A stretch of DNA of 37,523 bases from Promethearchaeota archaeon (GCA_030605085.1 JAUWBH010000040.1:1-37523); one strand, 5' to 3'; numbered from the stretch's first letter, positions 1 through 8,191 are shown. Made by a program: numbers and translations. Notes: generated by a model not told the origin, from the sequence alone.

Positions 1-179
1 AAATTAAAGAACAGATTCCTGAATCCGTGGATGTTAAGATCATTGCTCCACCAGAACGTATGTATTCCGTATGGATTGGTGGCTCGATCTTGAGTTCTCT
101 TAAGACATTCCATCGAATGTGGGTTACGAGACGAGAATATATGGAAATGGGACCACAAGTCATTCATCGTTGCTTCTAA
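1..179 (+). CDS. actin homologue, C-terminal 58 residues (5' end outside window)
   Basis: The frame starting at base 3 is open from the window edge to TAA at 177-179. It reads through residues matching the last part of actin: an APPER motif, then [16 protein letters not shown], then MWVTRREY and a terminal HRCF. Eukaryotic actin has [16 protein letters not shown], then MWISKQEY and HRKCF at the same spacing, so this is a true actin and not a distant MreB or crenactin relative. Filament-forming actins of this similarity outside eukaryotes are known from Asgard archaea (lokiactins). The protein would be a cytoplasmic ATP-binding cytoskeletal filament subunit. A T-rich run follows the stop. The nucleotide-binding half lies upstream of the window and cannot be judged. 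Confidence 0.93.
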   Translation, partial: IKEQIPESVDVKIIAPPERMYSVWIGGSILSSLKTFHRMWVTRREYMEMGPQVIHRCF

Positions 180-201
180 GTCCTTCCAGGACAAAAATTC
201 A

Positions 202-225
202 TTTTTTTTTTTTAAATTTTTTTTT
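202..225 (+). terminator. T-run terminator after actin
   Basis: Two runs of T (12 and 9 bases) separated by AAA begin 23 bases after the actin stop codon. Archaeal RNA polymerase terminates at such oligo-T stretches without needing a hairpin. The placement just past a stop supports the call; no transcript data. Confidence 0.4.
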
Positions 226-374
226 AAATTCTACTATACATCTTATAAATACATATAAAGAAATTTAAAATCCATCACTGGATTCTATAATTACCCTTTA
301 ATTCTTTAAATAAATGGTTTAACTTTATTCAATAAAGCTAAAATTGTTATTTTCATTTAAAAAATGTGATAAAA

Positions 375-1187
375 ATGAACGATCTAGAAAATAAATTATT
401 TGACGAATCTTGGAATTATAAGAATAGAGATGAGATTATAAATAGATTACAAGAGAATGCTTACGATATAATAATTATAGGGGGTGGTATTACTGGAGCG
501 GGAGTTGCGAGAGAAGCTTCGATGCGTAAACTAAAAGTAGCACTTGTAGATATGCAAGATTTTGCTGGTGGGACATCCTCCCGAAGCTCAAAACTAGGTC
601 ATGGAGGGATTCGTTATCTTGCACTTGGAGATTTGGACCTTGTACATGAATCCGCTACGGAAAGAAATTGGATGTTGGCACATGCGCCTACAGTTAGGCC
701 CATTCCATTTCTGTTTGTAGAAATAGAAGGTGGAAAATATAAAAAACGTGATGTAGTAAATGCGTGCAAAATTTACGATTTCTTAGGGAATAAAGACACC
801 GAATTTAAAATTTATAAGGAACATAAATGGTTAAAGCCGGAGGAGGTCTTTGAATTAGAGCCCGAATACTTAAGGGAAGGAAATAAAGGAGGCGCCGTCT
901 ATTATGATACTAATGTTGATGATGCAAGGTTAACAATCGAGACTTTAAAAGAAGCTTTAATTAGAGGAGCTGGCGCTGTAAATTATTGTAACGTTATAGG
1001 TTATATTAAGGAGAATGGAAAAATTGCTGGAGTCAAATGCAAGGACTTAGAAAACAATAAACAATTTGAAATTAAAGGCACTTTAGTTGTGAATGCTACT
1101 GGAATCTGGACTGATGAGTTAATTGAACACTATCCTGAAGAAATTCCAAAACCATTAATTCGCCCTACAAAAGGCGTTCATTTATAA
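375..1187 (+). CDS. FAD-dependent glycerol-3-phosphate dehydrogenase, N-terminal part (gene split by in-frame TAA)
   Basis: This is the FAD-binding and substrate-binding half of a GlpA/GlpD-type dehydrogenase, which oxidises sn-glycerol 3-phosphate to dihydroxyacetone phosphate. Near residue 32 (counted from ATG 375) is a Rossmann stretch with IIIIGGGITGAGVARE. It is followed by GGTSSRSSKLGHGGIRYL, the flavin-contacting signature of this family, and then RPIPFLF. The reading frame stops with TAA at 1185-1187 right after RPTKGVHL, a conserved point where the family normally continues with two hydrophobic residues and a proline-arginine. The same frame resumes without any shift at 1188 and gives the rest of the protein (1215-2057). 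A GTG at 366 is an alternative start. The break is therefore one nonsense codon: a recent pseudogene, a sequencing error, or two separately translated halves. Confidence 0.85.
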   Translation: MNDLENKLFDESWNYKNRDEIINRLQENAYDIIIIGGGITGAGVAREASMRKLKVALVDMQDFAGGTSSRSSKLGHGGIRYLALGDLDLVHESATERNWMLAHAPTVRPIPFLFVEIEGGKYKKRDVVNACKIYDFLGNKDTEFKIYKEHKWLKPEEVFELEPEYLREGNKGGAVYYDTNVDDARLTIETLKEALIRGAGAVNYCNVIGYIKENGKIAGVKCKDLENNKQFEIKGTLVVNATGIWTDELIEHYPEEIPKPLIRPTKGVHL

Positions 1188-1214
1188 TATAGACGTAAAC
1201 ATGTAAAGAATCAA

Positions 1215-2057
1215 ATGGCAACAATCATTAGTTCTATTACAGATGGACGTGGATTCTTCGTTTTGCCCAGAGATAAAGAATTTACAATTATAGGTACAAC
1301 GGACACGGATTACAAAGATGACCTAGCAAATCCTTTTTGTAATAAAGAGGATGCAGATTACTTAATTACCTCTGTAAAGTATTATTTCCCAACTGCGGAA
1401 TTAGAATATGAAAATATAATTTCAACTTATGCTGGGATTAGACCTTTAGTCATGCAAAAAGGAAAATCTGAAAGCGATATCTCCCGAAAGCATATTATCT
1501 TTTTCTCTGACGATGGATTATTAACGATTACGGGGGGAAAGCTAACAGCGTGGCGGAGTATGGCTGAAGATCTATTTAGACATATTGAAGAAAGAAATAT
1601 TTTTTTAAATATAAAACGAGAAGAGAACTTTTCCAAGCAAAAATTCATAATAAGTCTCGATAAAGAATCTTGGATAAATGAATTTAAAAAATCTGGTATT
1701 GATTTGGATGATGATATCGCTGATCACTTGTATCAACAATATGGTAAAGGAGCATTAAAGATTTTGGATATTGTTAAAGAGGATGAATCGCTAAAAGAAC
1801 GAATTATTGAAGAAAATGATTTTATCAAAGCAGAGATTTTATACACTTTAAGGTATGAAATGACACCTCACTTGATTGATGTTTTTTGTAGAAGAACAGA
1901 AATGTCGCTCTGGATACATCACAGAAAAGCGCCTGAAGCTGCTAAAAAAGTGGCAGAAATCATGGCAAAGGAATATTCTTGGAGTGAGGTGGAGAAGAAC
2001 AAGGAAATTGAATCTTACATAGATTATGTGAAAAAAACAGTAGCTTTTCTTACATAA
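1215..2057 (+). CDS. FAD-dependent glycerol-3-phosphate dehydrogenase, C-terminal part
   Basis: Continuation in the same reading frame of the dehydrogenase that stops at 1187. Recognisable family features are GRGFFVLPRDKE, then IIGTTDTDY (a hallmark of GlpD/GlpA), then DGLLTITGGKLTAWRSMAEDL, which is the C-terminal FAD contact. A helical cap domain of about 130 residues (DAO_C type) follows, containing EMTPHLIDVFCRRTEMSLW. The first ATG (1215) lies ten codons after the nonsense codon, and no clear ribosome-binding site precedes it. Independent translation is possible but unproven. Conservation of motifs downstream of the stop argues that the break is recent or artefactual. Together the halves would be about 560 residues, the normal length. 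Confidence 0.83.
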   Translation: MATIISSITDGRGFFVLPRDKEFTIIGTTDTDYKDDLANPFCNKEDADYLITSVKYYFPTAELEYENIISTYAGIRPLVMQKGKSESDISRKHIIFFSDDGLLTITGGKLTAWRSMAEDLFRHIEERNIFLNIKREENFSKQKFIISLDKESWINEFKKSGIDLDDDIADHLYQQYGKGALKILDIVKEDESLKERIIEENDFIKAEILYTLRYEMTPHLIDVFCRRTEMSLWIHHRKAPEAAKKVAEIMAKEYSWSEVEKNKEIESYIDYVKKTVAFLT

Positions 2058-2192
2058 TTTTTTTAATTAATTTTTTATATGAATTGGACTACTATAAGTA
2101 TATATTTTTATAAATTAGTTCTATATTTATAATAAAATAAAAGATAACCAAATAAAAAGTAATTACAAATTTAAATTGTAGAGGGATTTCAA

Positions 2193-2837
2193 TTGGCGGC
2201 TGCAAGTAGCGTTTGGGAAACTTTTGCCCAACTTGGTGGTATATTTATGTTATTATTGGGTGTGATGTGGTTTATTTATGCGGCATACGAGGCAAACAGA
2301 AGACAAACTTGGCGACAATTGACAAAAGTTGACGACTGGGATTTTCAAATAACAGTTTTTCTAAAATTATTAACTTATTGTGGATTTATTGTTGGTATTT
2401 TAAGTATTATAGTTGGCGCTGTAGCACTTATTCTTGACGCTCCTCCGAGTATTGCTTATTCCGTTAAAAGGAGTGATTCAGCAAACATCTTTACGTGTGT
2501 GTTCTTAATCGTTTTAGGACTATTTACTTTTTTAAAACCTTTAAACGATCTTCCTCTGTCTTGCATTGCAGGACTAGCTGTAGCGACAATATTAAATGTT
2601 GTCATAGTAGGAGCACTTATGTACACCGGTATTACTATTTCAAGAACGATTGCTATAGGATTGATAATACTGTTTATCGTTATATTCATTATCGTTGCGG
2701 GAATTTTTAAACTTTTTACCGCTGGCATAATGGGAATCTCTAAATTCATTTCATGGCCTCCTTTAGCGTTTATTATTGCTATATTCTGTATAGTTCAAGG
2801 ACTTTTACTGTTGGGTTTTGGAATCTCAATAATTTAA
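2193..2837 (+). CDS. six-helix integral membrane protein of unknown function
   Basis: The start is TTG at 2193, chosen because GAGGG at 2181-2185 sits seven bases before it. The 214-residue product is almost entirely hydrophobic. Likely membrane segments are near residues 8-30, 50-76, 93-113, 118-140, 147-172 and 188-214. The only long polar stretch is between the first two helices (NRRQTWRQLTKVDDWD). No catalytic or transport motif was recognised and the family is unknown to me. It is transcribed in the same direction as the dehydrogenase but separated from it by 135 bases of A+T-rich DNA with its own promoter-like sequence, so it is probably a single-gene unit. A T-rich tract at about 2851-2870 would end its transcript. 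Confidence 0.75.
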   Translation: MAAASSVWETFAQLGGIFMLLLGVMWFIYAAYEANRRQTWRQLTKVDDWDFQITVFLKLLTYCGFIVGILSIIVGAVALILDAPPSIAYSVKRSDSANIFTCVFLIVLGLFTFLKPLNDLPLSCIAGLAVATILNVVIVGALMYTGITISRTIAIGLIILFIVIFIIVAGIFKLFTAGIMGISKFISWPPLAFIIAIFCIVQGLLLLGFGISII

Positions 2838-2958
2838 TAAATTTAATTATTTCTTTTTTTTCTTTATTTTTAAAATTAAAATAAAATAAATCTATGCTAA
2901 GGATTAACATCTCCAATAATATCATCACTTAAATCGTAACTACACTATCTATAAATTT

Positions 2959-3022
2959 TGACAAACTTGGACAGTTTGTCAGAGGCGCCGTCGATAGCGG
3001 AAACGGCGCGAAATGTGTCTTA
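2959..3022 (-). ncRNA. candidate omega-RNA 3' region: two hairpins after the tnpB-like stop
   Basis: Read on the minus strand, the bases after the stop codon form two consecutive hairpins. The first has a 7-bp stem GCGCCGT/ACGGCGC (3003-3009 with 2985-2991) and an 11-base loop. The second has a perfect 9-bp stem TGACAAACT/AGTTTGTCA (2973-2981 with 2959-2967) and a 5-base loop. The G+C-rich block ends directly after the second hairpin. TnpB systems encode a guide RNA whose scaffold overlaps the tnpB 3' end and stops at the element end, the guide being the flanking DNA. By that analogy (inference) the guide would start at about 2958 and run toward lower coordinates. The hairpins could instead be a recombination or termination structure. 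Confidence 0.45.
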
Positions 3023-6000
3023 TCAAGTAATGTGACTCTGTTCGATCAAATATTGTAACTCTAACGCGCTCACTTGACCGGAATTCGAATGTCTATTCCC
3101 CTGTTTCCCGCATTCTAAATCTGTACACCAAAAATCGTGGTAAGGTCTCGTTTTATCGCGAGTTTTTCGCCTTTCTCCCGTCCGTGCGAAACAATCGCCG
3201 CAAATGTCGCTGTGAAAAGGGGACACGGATACGGTCGCCTCGTAATTCGGCATCAATCCCTGGTGCTTGAGGTCTTCCGCCCAACTCGTAAATTGTGCGA
3301 GCAACTCTTTTCTTTTAGGCATGTACGTAACGGCGTTCGCTAAAGTATCTTTTTTCCCTCGCGTCGAAATTCCTTGCACGCTGTCCCAGGCAAAGTAGTT
3401 CGCCTTCGTTTTGTAGCCCGCGAACAAATAGATCATAAGTGTTTCTCGTTTCTTCTCTTCCATCACATTTTGACGCTTCCGATGCAATAACGTGAGCCCG
3501 GTTTTTAATCTTCCAAGCTTTGTTTCAAAATTCTTTCTCATTTCCGGATCGATAACCAAATCGAGCGTGTTTTGAATCGCTTCGATTTTACGCTGAATAC
3601 CCGGGATTTCATGAGTGCGGAATTGTTCGAGCTTCTCGTAGGCGTCTTCGTGAGATTTTATTACGCTTGAATCCCGAGTTAAATCGATCTCTCTGTTGGG
3701 AGTTCCTACAGCAACTGAATATTTGCCTATTCGATTGAAATCGGAACCTATGTACTTGTTTTGCGGAAAATCGATTGAGTCAAACTCGCAATCCCATTGT
3801 TCAATAAAATATCCCCTGTGTAAAAACGCCTCTCGGTTAGACGACGAGAGCGTTAAGTCTACCTCAATTTTATTGGTCGGACCTCTCGGAACGTTGAGTC
3901 TGATAGATTTCAACTCGGCTCCTCTACTAAGGCATTCCCGTACCTTACTGCTCGGGATCAATTGAAACCAAAAAAGCCCTTTTCTATTTCCCACGATTTT
4001 ACCGCCAATTAATTGCTCGGGATTGTAGAGAGGAATTCCGAGCCAAGTAGGCTCGCCTTGTTTTAGGAATTCCGTTGCCTCTTGGTTGGTCACGCAATTG
4101 TCGAGTGGCTTTTCGCCCGTTCGAGGGGGTCTACTACAATGGAGCGCGATGTATTTTTTATCGAGCAAATTCGCCGGTAGGTATTTCTTTTTCCTATTCG
4201 GTGAAGTGAATGGGAGCGACACGCAATTATCGGGATTAAACGCGCTCTCAAACTGAGCAGACGCCTCGTCGTAGATTTTGGCGAATGCGAGCGCCACCAC
4301 GCCCCGCAATGCGGTAAACAATCGCGTTATCCTCCTTTTTTTAACCATCGGTAAGTGTTTAATTAAATTTACGGCAGAACCCGTATATCGGTTACCCGCA
4401 AGGAAATTTTTAAGTAAAACGGCGAGAGGGGTGCGCGAATCTAACGCGCATTCTCGTAGTAATTCTACCTTTCTCCCAAACGCCTCGCAATTCTTAATTG
4501 CTCTTGTTAGTTTTCGTTGTCTGCTTTCGGATTCACCTTCGAACGCTTCATACAAGCGAGCAATGGTAGTTCGGACATTGTGAACCAGCATTCGAGTCGC
4601 TTCGATAAATTCTGAGCGCGAGATCTCCGTAATATACTTGTCTACTTCTTGTTGTAATGCGTTCGGCAAGGGTTCTACGATTTGTTTGAGCAGTGTATAC
4701 GCGTCTTTTAACTCGCCGTCCAGAAGAACGCTAAGGTCAATCGGTTCCGAAAGCAAGTGGAGAACATGCTTATCCTGTAGCGAAAAGATCGCTCGTTTTA
4801 CGGCGTCGTCGTCTCTGGCGTACTTCCTTATGTAGTAGTCGGCTAATCGCGTAAACAGCTCGGTTAAGGGTTCTACCTGAAATTTAATCGGCAAGATCGA
4901 GTCCACTTTTCGGCGCCACCCGACCATTTGGTTTCTGACCCACTCGGCGTCCACGCCCCACGCCTGCGCTAAATAGTTTTTTAAACGGTTCGGGATCGAG
5001 TAATATGCCATAAAAACGAACCTATCGTCTGAAAAATCGGGACCGTCGTCAGAACCCAAAAACAACAATTTACGCGCCCGCTGAACTTTCTCCCTCGTAT
5101 CCCGATAAGCATCCATCGCAGACGCCATATGTTTGAACGCAATTAAGTCGTAGTTTCCCGAAAACCCGAGAACGCTCGAAATAGCGCGCTCGGGAAAGTT
5201 TCGAAAGTTTCTACGCTGCTGTTCTTTTGCCTCCCGAACTAAAAATTTTAGGAACTTCCCACGAAGCGAAAACGATTCGGCATCTCCCTTCTCGACCCTA
5301 CTTTGCGCTTTAAGAATATCACACGATTCGAAGTCTCTAATAATTTTCCTAACTTTTTTAGTAATAACTCTCGTTTTTTCTTTGCGATTTTTCGATGCGT
5401 TAAGTATAAAGTCGCACAATCTATTAGTAGGCGAACGATCATTCTTGGGATTTTTGAGCTCCTCGCCGTCGTTCGAATCGATCTCGTCAAGTACCCCTTT
5501 AATCTTTTTTAGCCCGTTGAGCAGATCATTTTCGTTTACTCCTTTAGAGAACACCGCTTGATCTAAAAGCTCTTCTTTTTCTTCGGGAACGCTTTCAATG
5601 TTTTCTTCCGCAATCGTATTAAAGTGCGCACACGCCATTTTAAAACTTCTATTCGCTCTGTATTGGTACTCGCCGAGCGAGATTTCAAAAGGTAACGGTC
5701 GTTCTGTGTTCTGTATGTGCGGAAAGTCGGAGCTTAACAACCTTTTTGCTTTGTTTCTCCCTAAAGCGACGTATTTTTTGAAAATTTCCTCGTACAATTC
5801 TAATAGTTCTTTACGGCGTCTTTTAAGGCCGAGACCTTTGTAGGGCTCGAAAACACTTTTGTACTTCTTAAATAGCTCGTTGCTCCCGTTCTCTAAGTTG
5901 TAGAACGCTTTAAATTCTGTAAAATTATACTTAGGAGTTTTTTTGCCTAATTTTTTTCTCATCGTTCTTATGTTAATGCTAAAAAACTCGCCTACCACGC

Positions 6001-7366
6001 CCAAATGGTCTTTTACGCGTTGCCTTAGCTTTATCTTGAACATAACTTCGTTATAAGCGTTGAGAACTGCCCTCAAATCTGATTTTATGCCGGCGTATTG
6101 GTCAAACAACTCCTTATAAGCTTTTATTGCTTTGGAGTTGCTGGCGTTCGTTAAATTCTTGTAATTCTTAAACCCCTTAAAATCTTTACGCTTTACGCCG
6201 CGTCTAACTAGCTTCTCTCGAAGTTTTGGGTCGAAAAACTTCTTAAAAAACGCAAGCACTTCGCAACGCCGCACGAAGTCGTTAAAGTCGTCCAAAAGGC
6301 TATTAGGAGCTCGTAGTCCTACCTTATATGTCCTCAATATTTCGGTTTCTTGAGCAGACTGCACGGTTATATTAGTTCTTTTTAAGTCACTAAGGTTTTC
6401 TTCAGTATTTAAATCAGACCAAGCTGACGAATTTCTAATTTGCGAGTAAACGCTATAGTAAGCGTTGTTTATAATCTCTTGGGGTACAATGGTACCGTTT
6501 TCAAGCGACGAGTTAACTAAGTCCGCTACGGTTTCAAAATACGACACCATATCTTGCGAAGATTGTCCCTTACCGTTCGCGCCAACATAAGTCCTAAACG
6601 CTTCCACGGCGTTTTTAAACGGTAGGTGCGTTTTAGAAGCGACGCCTTGCATGTATTTAAGGTATCCATTCTTTTCGAGAAAATGGAGAAATTTGTAGGT
6701 GAGATTCGCTATGATTTCGTAGACGAATTTCAGGTGTACAAGCCCCCGCTCGCATAGGTCGCTTACCACGCCTTCAATGAATTGACGCTCGTTTATATCG
6801 TGAGAACAGAAATCTTTAAATCGCTCGTATAAAACTCCAAAAATGTCCGTTAAAAGCTCCCCCGGATAATCATACCCTAACTTTTCTTTCGCGAGTCTGG
6901 GAAGGATTGTTTGCCTATATTCGTTTTTGATCGTTTCGAACGGTATGTCCTCGGCGCAATCGACGTAATCGATAAACGAATCCACTAACAGCAGGACTAA
7001 ATCCGGAGCGGTGTAATAAGCGGTCCTTTGGTTGCGCTCCTGATACTTTTCTAACGCTAACTCAACGATCTCTTCTTCGCTCTCCAACACGTAAGGATTA
7101 AATTTTAGGTAAGGCTCTATACAGAAATAATTTTTAACGATCTCCGTAAGCACTTCAAAAATGTAGACTTGTTCTGCAATTTGGTCGGGAAGCAAACCTC
7201 CGTTTTCGAGTTCGCACCTTCGGATCTTATCTTTAAACGCATCACTTAGGATATTATACCGCTTTTCTACCTCCTTTCCGTCCTTAAGGTAGAGCAATCC
7301 CGCGTTTTCCAAAAACGCGTAAAATTCTCGAAAAAGCGTCGATATTTGTTCTTTATTAGCGATCAT
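3023..7366 (-). CDS. giant TnpB/Cas12-like RuvC protein (1447 aa) in an IS607-like element
   Basis: The C-terminal 240 residues carry the TnpB/Cas12 nuclease layout. RuvC-I is IGSDFNRIGKYSVAVG, with Asp near 1209. A two-helix insertion rich in Lys, Arg and Glu follows. RuvC-II is FAWDSVQGIS (Asp near 1328 where Glu is usual). A zinc ribbon follows with CGDC at 1389-1392 and C-x4-C at 1414-1419, then RHSNSG, which aligns with the RDxNA of RuvC-III but has His1426 in place of the catalytic Asp. Residues of about 1096-1200 alternate beta-like strands and resemble the wedge (WED) part that precedes RuvC. The first 1000 or so residues are basic and mostly helical, and I recognise no family there. 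TnpB is usually 350-550 residues, so this is Cas12-sized, yet it sits beside an IS607 recombinase and no CRISPR array is in the window. Likely role (inference): an RNA-guided DNA-binding or cleaving protein. The frame is intact over 1447 codons although tnpA is broken. A TATA-like box lies 60-68 bases before the ATG. Confidence 0.75.
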   Translation of the reverse strand: MIANKEQISTLFREFYAFLENAGLLYLKDGKEVEKRYNILSDAFKDKIRRCELENGGLLPDQIAEQVYIFEVLTEIVKNYFCIEPYLKFNPYVLESEEEIVELALEKYQERNQRTAYYTAPDLVLLLVDSFIDYVDCAEDIPFETIKNEYRQTILPRLAKEKLGYDYPGELLTDIFGVLYERFKDFCSHDINERQFIEGVVSDLCERGLVHLKFVYEIIANLTYKFLHFLEKNGYLKYMQGVASKTHLPFKNAVEAFRTYVGANGKGQSSQDMVSYFETVADLVNSSLENGTIVPQEIINNAYYSVYSQIRNSSAWSDLNTEENLSDLKRTNITVQSAQETEILRTYKVGLRAPNSLLDDFNDFVRRCEVLAFFKKFFDPKLREKLVRRGVKRKDFKGFKNYKNLTNASNSKAIKAYKELFDQYAGIKSDLRAVLNAYNEVMFKIKLRQRVKDHLGVVGEFFSINIRTMRKKLGKKTPKYNFTEFKAFYNLENGSNELFKKYKSVFEPYKGLGLKRRRKELLELYEEIFKKYVALGRNKAKRLLSSDFPHIQNTERPLPFEISLGEYQYRANRSFKMACAHFNTIAEENIESVPEEKEELLDQAVFSKGVNENDLLNGLKKIKGVLDEIDSNDGEELKNPKNDRSPTNRLCDFILNASKNRKEKTRVITKKVRKIIRDFESCDILKAQSRVEKGDAESFSLRGKFLKFLVREAKEQQRRNFRNFPERAISSVLGFSGNYDLIAFKHMASAMDAYRDTREKVQRARKLLFLGSDDGPDFSDDRFVFMAYYSIPNRLKNYLAQAWGVDAEWVRNQMVGWRRKVDSILPIKFQVEPLTELFTRLADYYIRKYARDDDAVKRAIFSLQDKHVLHLLSEPIDLSVLLDGELKDAYTLLKQIVEPLPNALQQEVDKYITEISRSEFIEATRMLVHNVRTTIARLYEAFEGESESRQRKLTRAIKNCEAFGRKVELLRECALDSRTPLAVLLKNFLAGNRYTGSAVNLIKHLPMVKKRRITRLFTALRGVVALAFAKIYDEASAQFESAFNPDNCVSLPFTSPNRKKKYLPANLLDKKYIALHCSRPPRTGEKPLDNCVTNQEATEFLKQGEPTWLGIPLYNPEQLIGGKIVGNRKGLFWFQLIPSSKVRECLSRGAELKSIRLNVPRGPTNKIEVDLTLSSSNREAFLHRGYFIEQWDCEFDSIDFPQNKYIGSDFNRIGKYSVAVGTPNREIDLTRDSSVIKSHEDAYEKLEQFRTHEIPGIQRKIEAIQNTLDLVIDPEMRKNFETKLGRLKTGLTLLHRKRQNVMEEKKRETLMIYLFAGYKTKANYFAWDSVQGISTRGKKDTLANAVTYMPKRKELLAQFTSWAEDLKHQGLMPNYEATVSVSPFHSDICGDCFARTGERRKTRDKTRPYHDFWCTDLECGKQGNRHSNSGQVSALELQYLIEQSHIT

Positions 7367-7389
7367 TCGAAAATGACGATCTTTTTTCT

Positions 7390-7434
7390 CACGAATTTTG
7401 TGATTAAAAATCAGATCGACTCTTTATATTTAAA
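7390..7434 (-). promoter_or_regulatory. putative promoter and operator of the giant TnpB-like gene
   Basis: On the minus strand TTTAAATATA (7425-7434) looks like an archaeal TATA box, which predicts a transcript start near 7400. Exactly there lies the imperfect palindrome CACGAATTTTGTG (7390-7402; six pairs including one G-T). A palindrome on the predicted start is where a repressor could act. This is pattern recognition only. Confidence 0.3.
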
Positions 7435-7600
7435 GAAAAATTACGACTTCAACCCGTAATTCCTCGGCGTAGATAACCTATTGAAAAGAAACTAAGACTT
7501 TAGAACTTAACGTGCAGCGGATTTTAGGAAATTCGCGTATTTAGAATTGCTTTACTCCCAAAAAGTCACTTTTCTGCAATTAGAGTTTTAAATTAACGAA

Positions 7601-8191
7601 TCAAGAGCAGGAAAACTTCGATTCTTGGCGTAATCGATACAATTTCCCCATAAACGAGTACAAAATCGCAGTTAAATCCGTAATTAACTCGGCGTGAGGG
7701 GAATTCTCTACTATAGTCGGCTTCATTACTTCCAGTCGCACTCACCAACTCCTTAAATATTCCCGAATTACGTTAAGTCCGAACCTCGCAAGACGATCGT
7801 TGTACGTTACCACTACTACATCGTAGCACCCTTTTGAGACGTCGTTCAATAACCTTAATAACCCGCAACGAGCGTCGTTTAATCCCGAACCAACATCCGA
7901 ATACGATTTCCTTACCACATATCCATTCGCCTTGCAATGCTTCCTTAATACTCCAAGCTGCCTCGCTAATTCCCCAGAATCTCTCTGCCTTGACGAGGAC
8001 ACGCGCCCGTAAATAACCGCCCTTTGTTTGGCATTTTCGAAACCGGGGCTATGTTTAGTTTTCTCGGAAATTGTCTCGCTTTTTCTCGAAAGAATTAACG
8101 CGGATTGTCTTCTATACCTTCTATGATTCCCCAAAGTTCGAAAATCGGGGTTTAATTTATTGGATTTATCCCATCGTCTTAAAGTCTTTTT
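7601..8191 (-). pseudogene. IS607-type serine recombinase (TnpA), decayed
   Basis: Minus-strand frame from 8191 to a TGA at 7601-7603, interrupted by one in-frame TGA at 7742-7744. It begins with KKKTLRRWDKS and FRTLGNHRRYRR, the recognition helix and wing of the MerR-like domain of IS607 TnpA. The serine-recombinase signature VIYGRVSSSRQRDSG (catalytic Ser in GRVS) follows, then VVVVTYNDRLARFG. After the TGA the frame continues with VRLEVMKP and HAELITDLTAILYSFMGKLY, the expected C-terminal helix. A Gly codon (GGA to TGA) would explain the stop. The first 15-20 residues of the domain are missing: an in-frame TAA at 8192-8194 lies beside an A-run (T-run on the plus strand), so a frameshift or an end deletion is likely. 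A TTG at 8134 could start a shorter protein. The recombinase should be inactive, so the element is probably immobile. Confidence 0.82.

Larger units (their letters stand above)
2958..8191 (-). mobile_element. IS607-like element with giant TnpB/Cas12-like gene and decayed tnpA
   Basis: On the minus strand a serine recombinase with an IS607-type N-terminal helix-turn-helix (pseudogene 7601-8191) is followed 234 bases later by a 1447-residue RuvC/zinc-ribbon protein (3023-7366). This is the tnpA-tnpB order of IS607 elements. The whole block is clearly richer in G+C than its flanks, and the change is abrupt near 2958 and near 8190. The right end (past the tnpB stop) is marked by two hairpins at 2959-3009. 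IS607 elements do not need inverted repeats or target duplications, so the exact ends cannot be fixed from sequence alone. The left boundary is placed where the recombinase frame breaks down and A+T-rich DNA begins; part of the left end may be lost. Confidence 0.7.

Noticed and set aside
1427..1648. Minus-strand frame inside the dehydrogenase gene
   Set aside because: Antisense shadow of a gene with clear family motifs; the same applies to the short opposite-strand frames inside the large tnpB-like gene, tnpB, and the island genes.
2190..2837. Membrane gene as part of the glycerol-3-phosphate pathway (facilitator)
   Set aside because: No NPA motifs or facilitator pattern; a separate promoter-like region lies between the genes.
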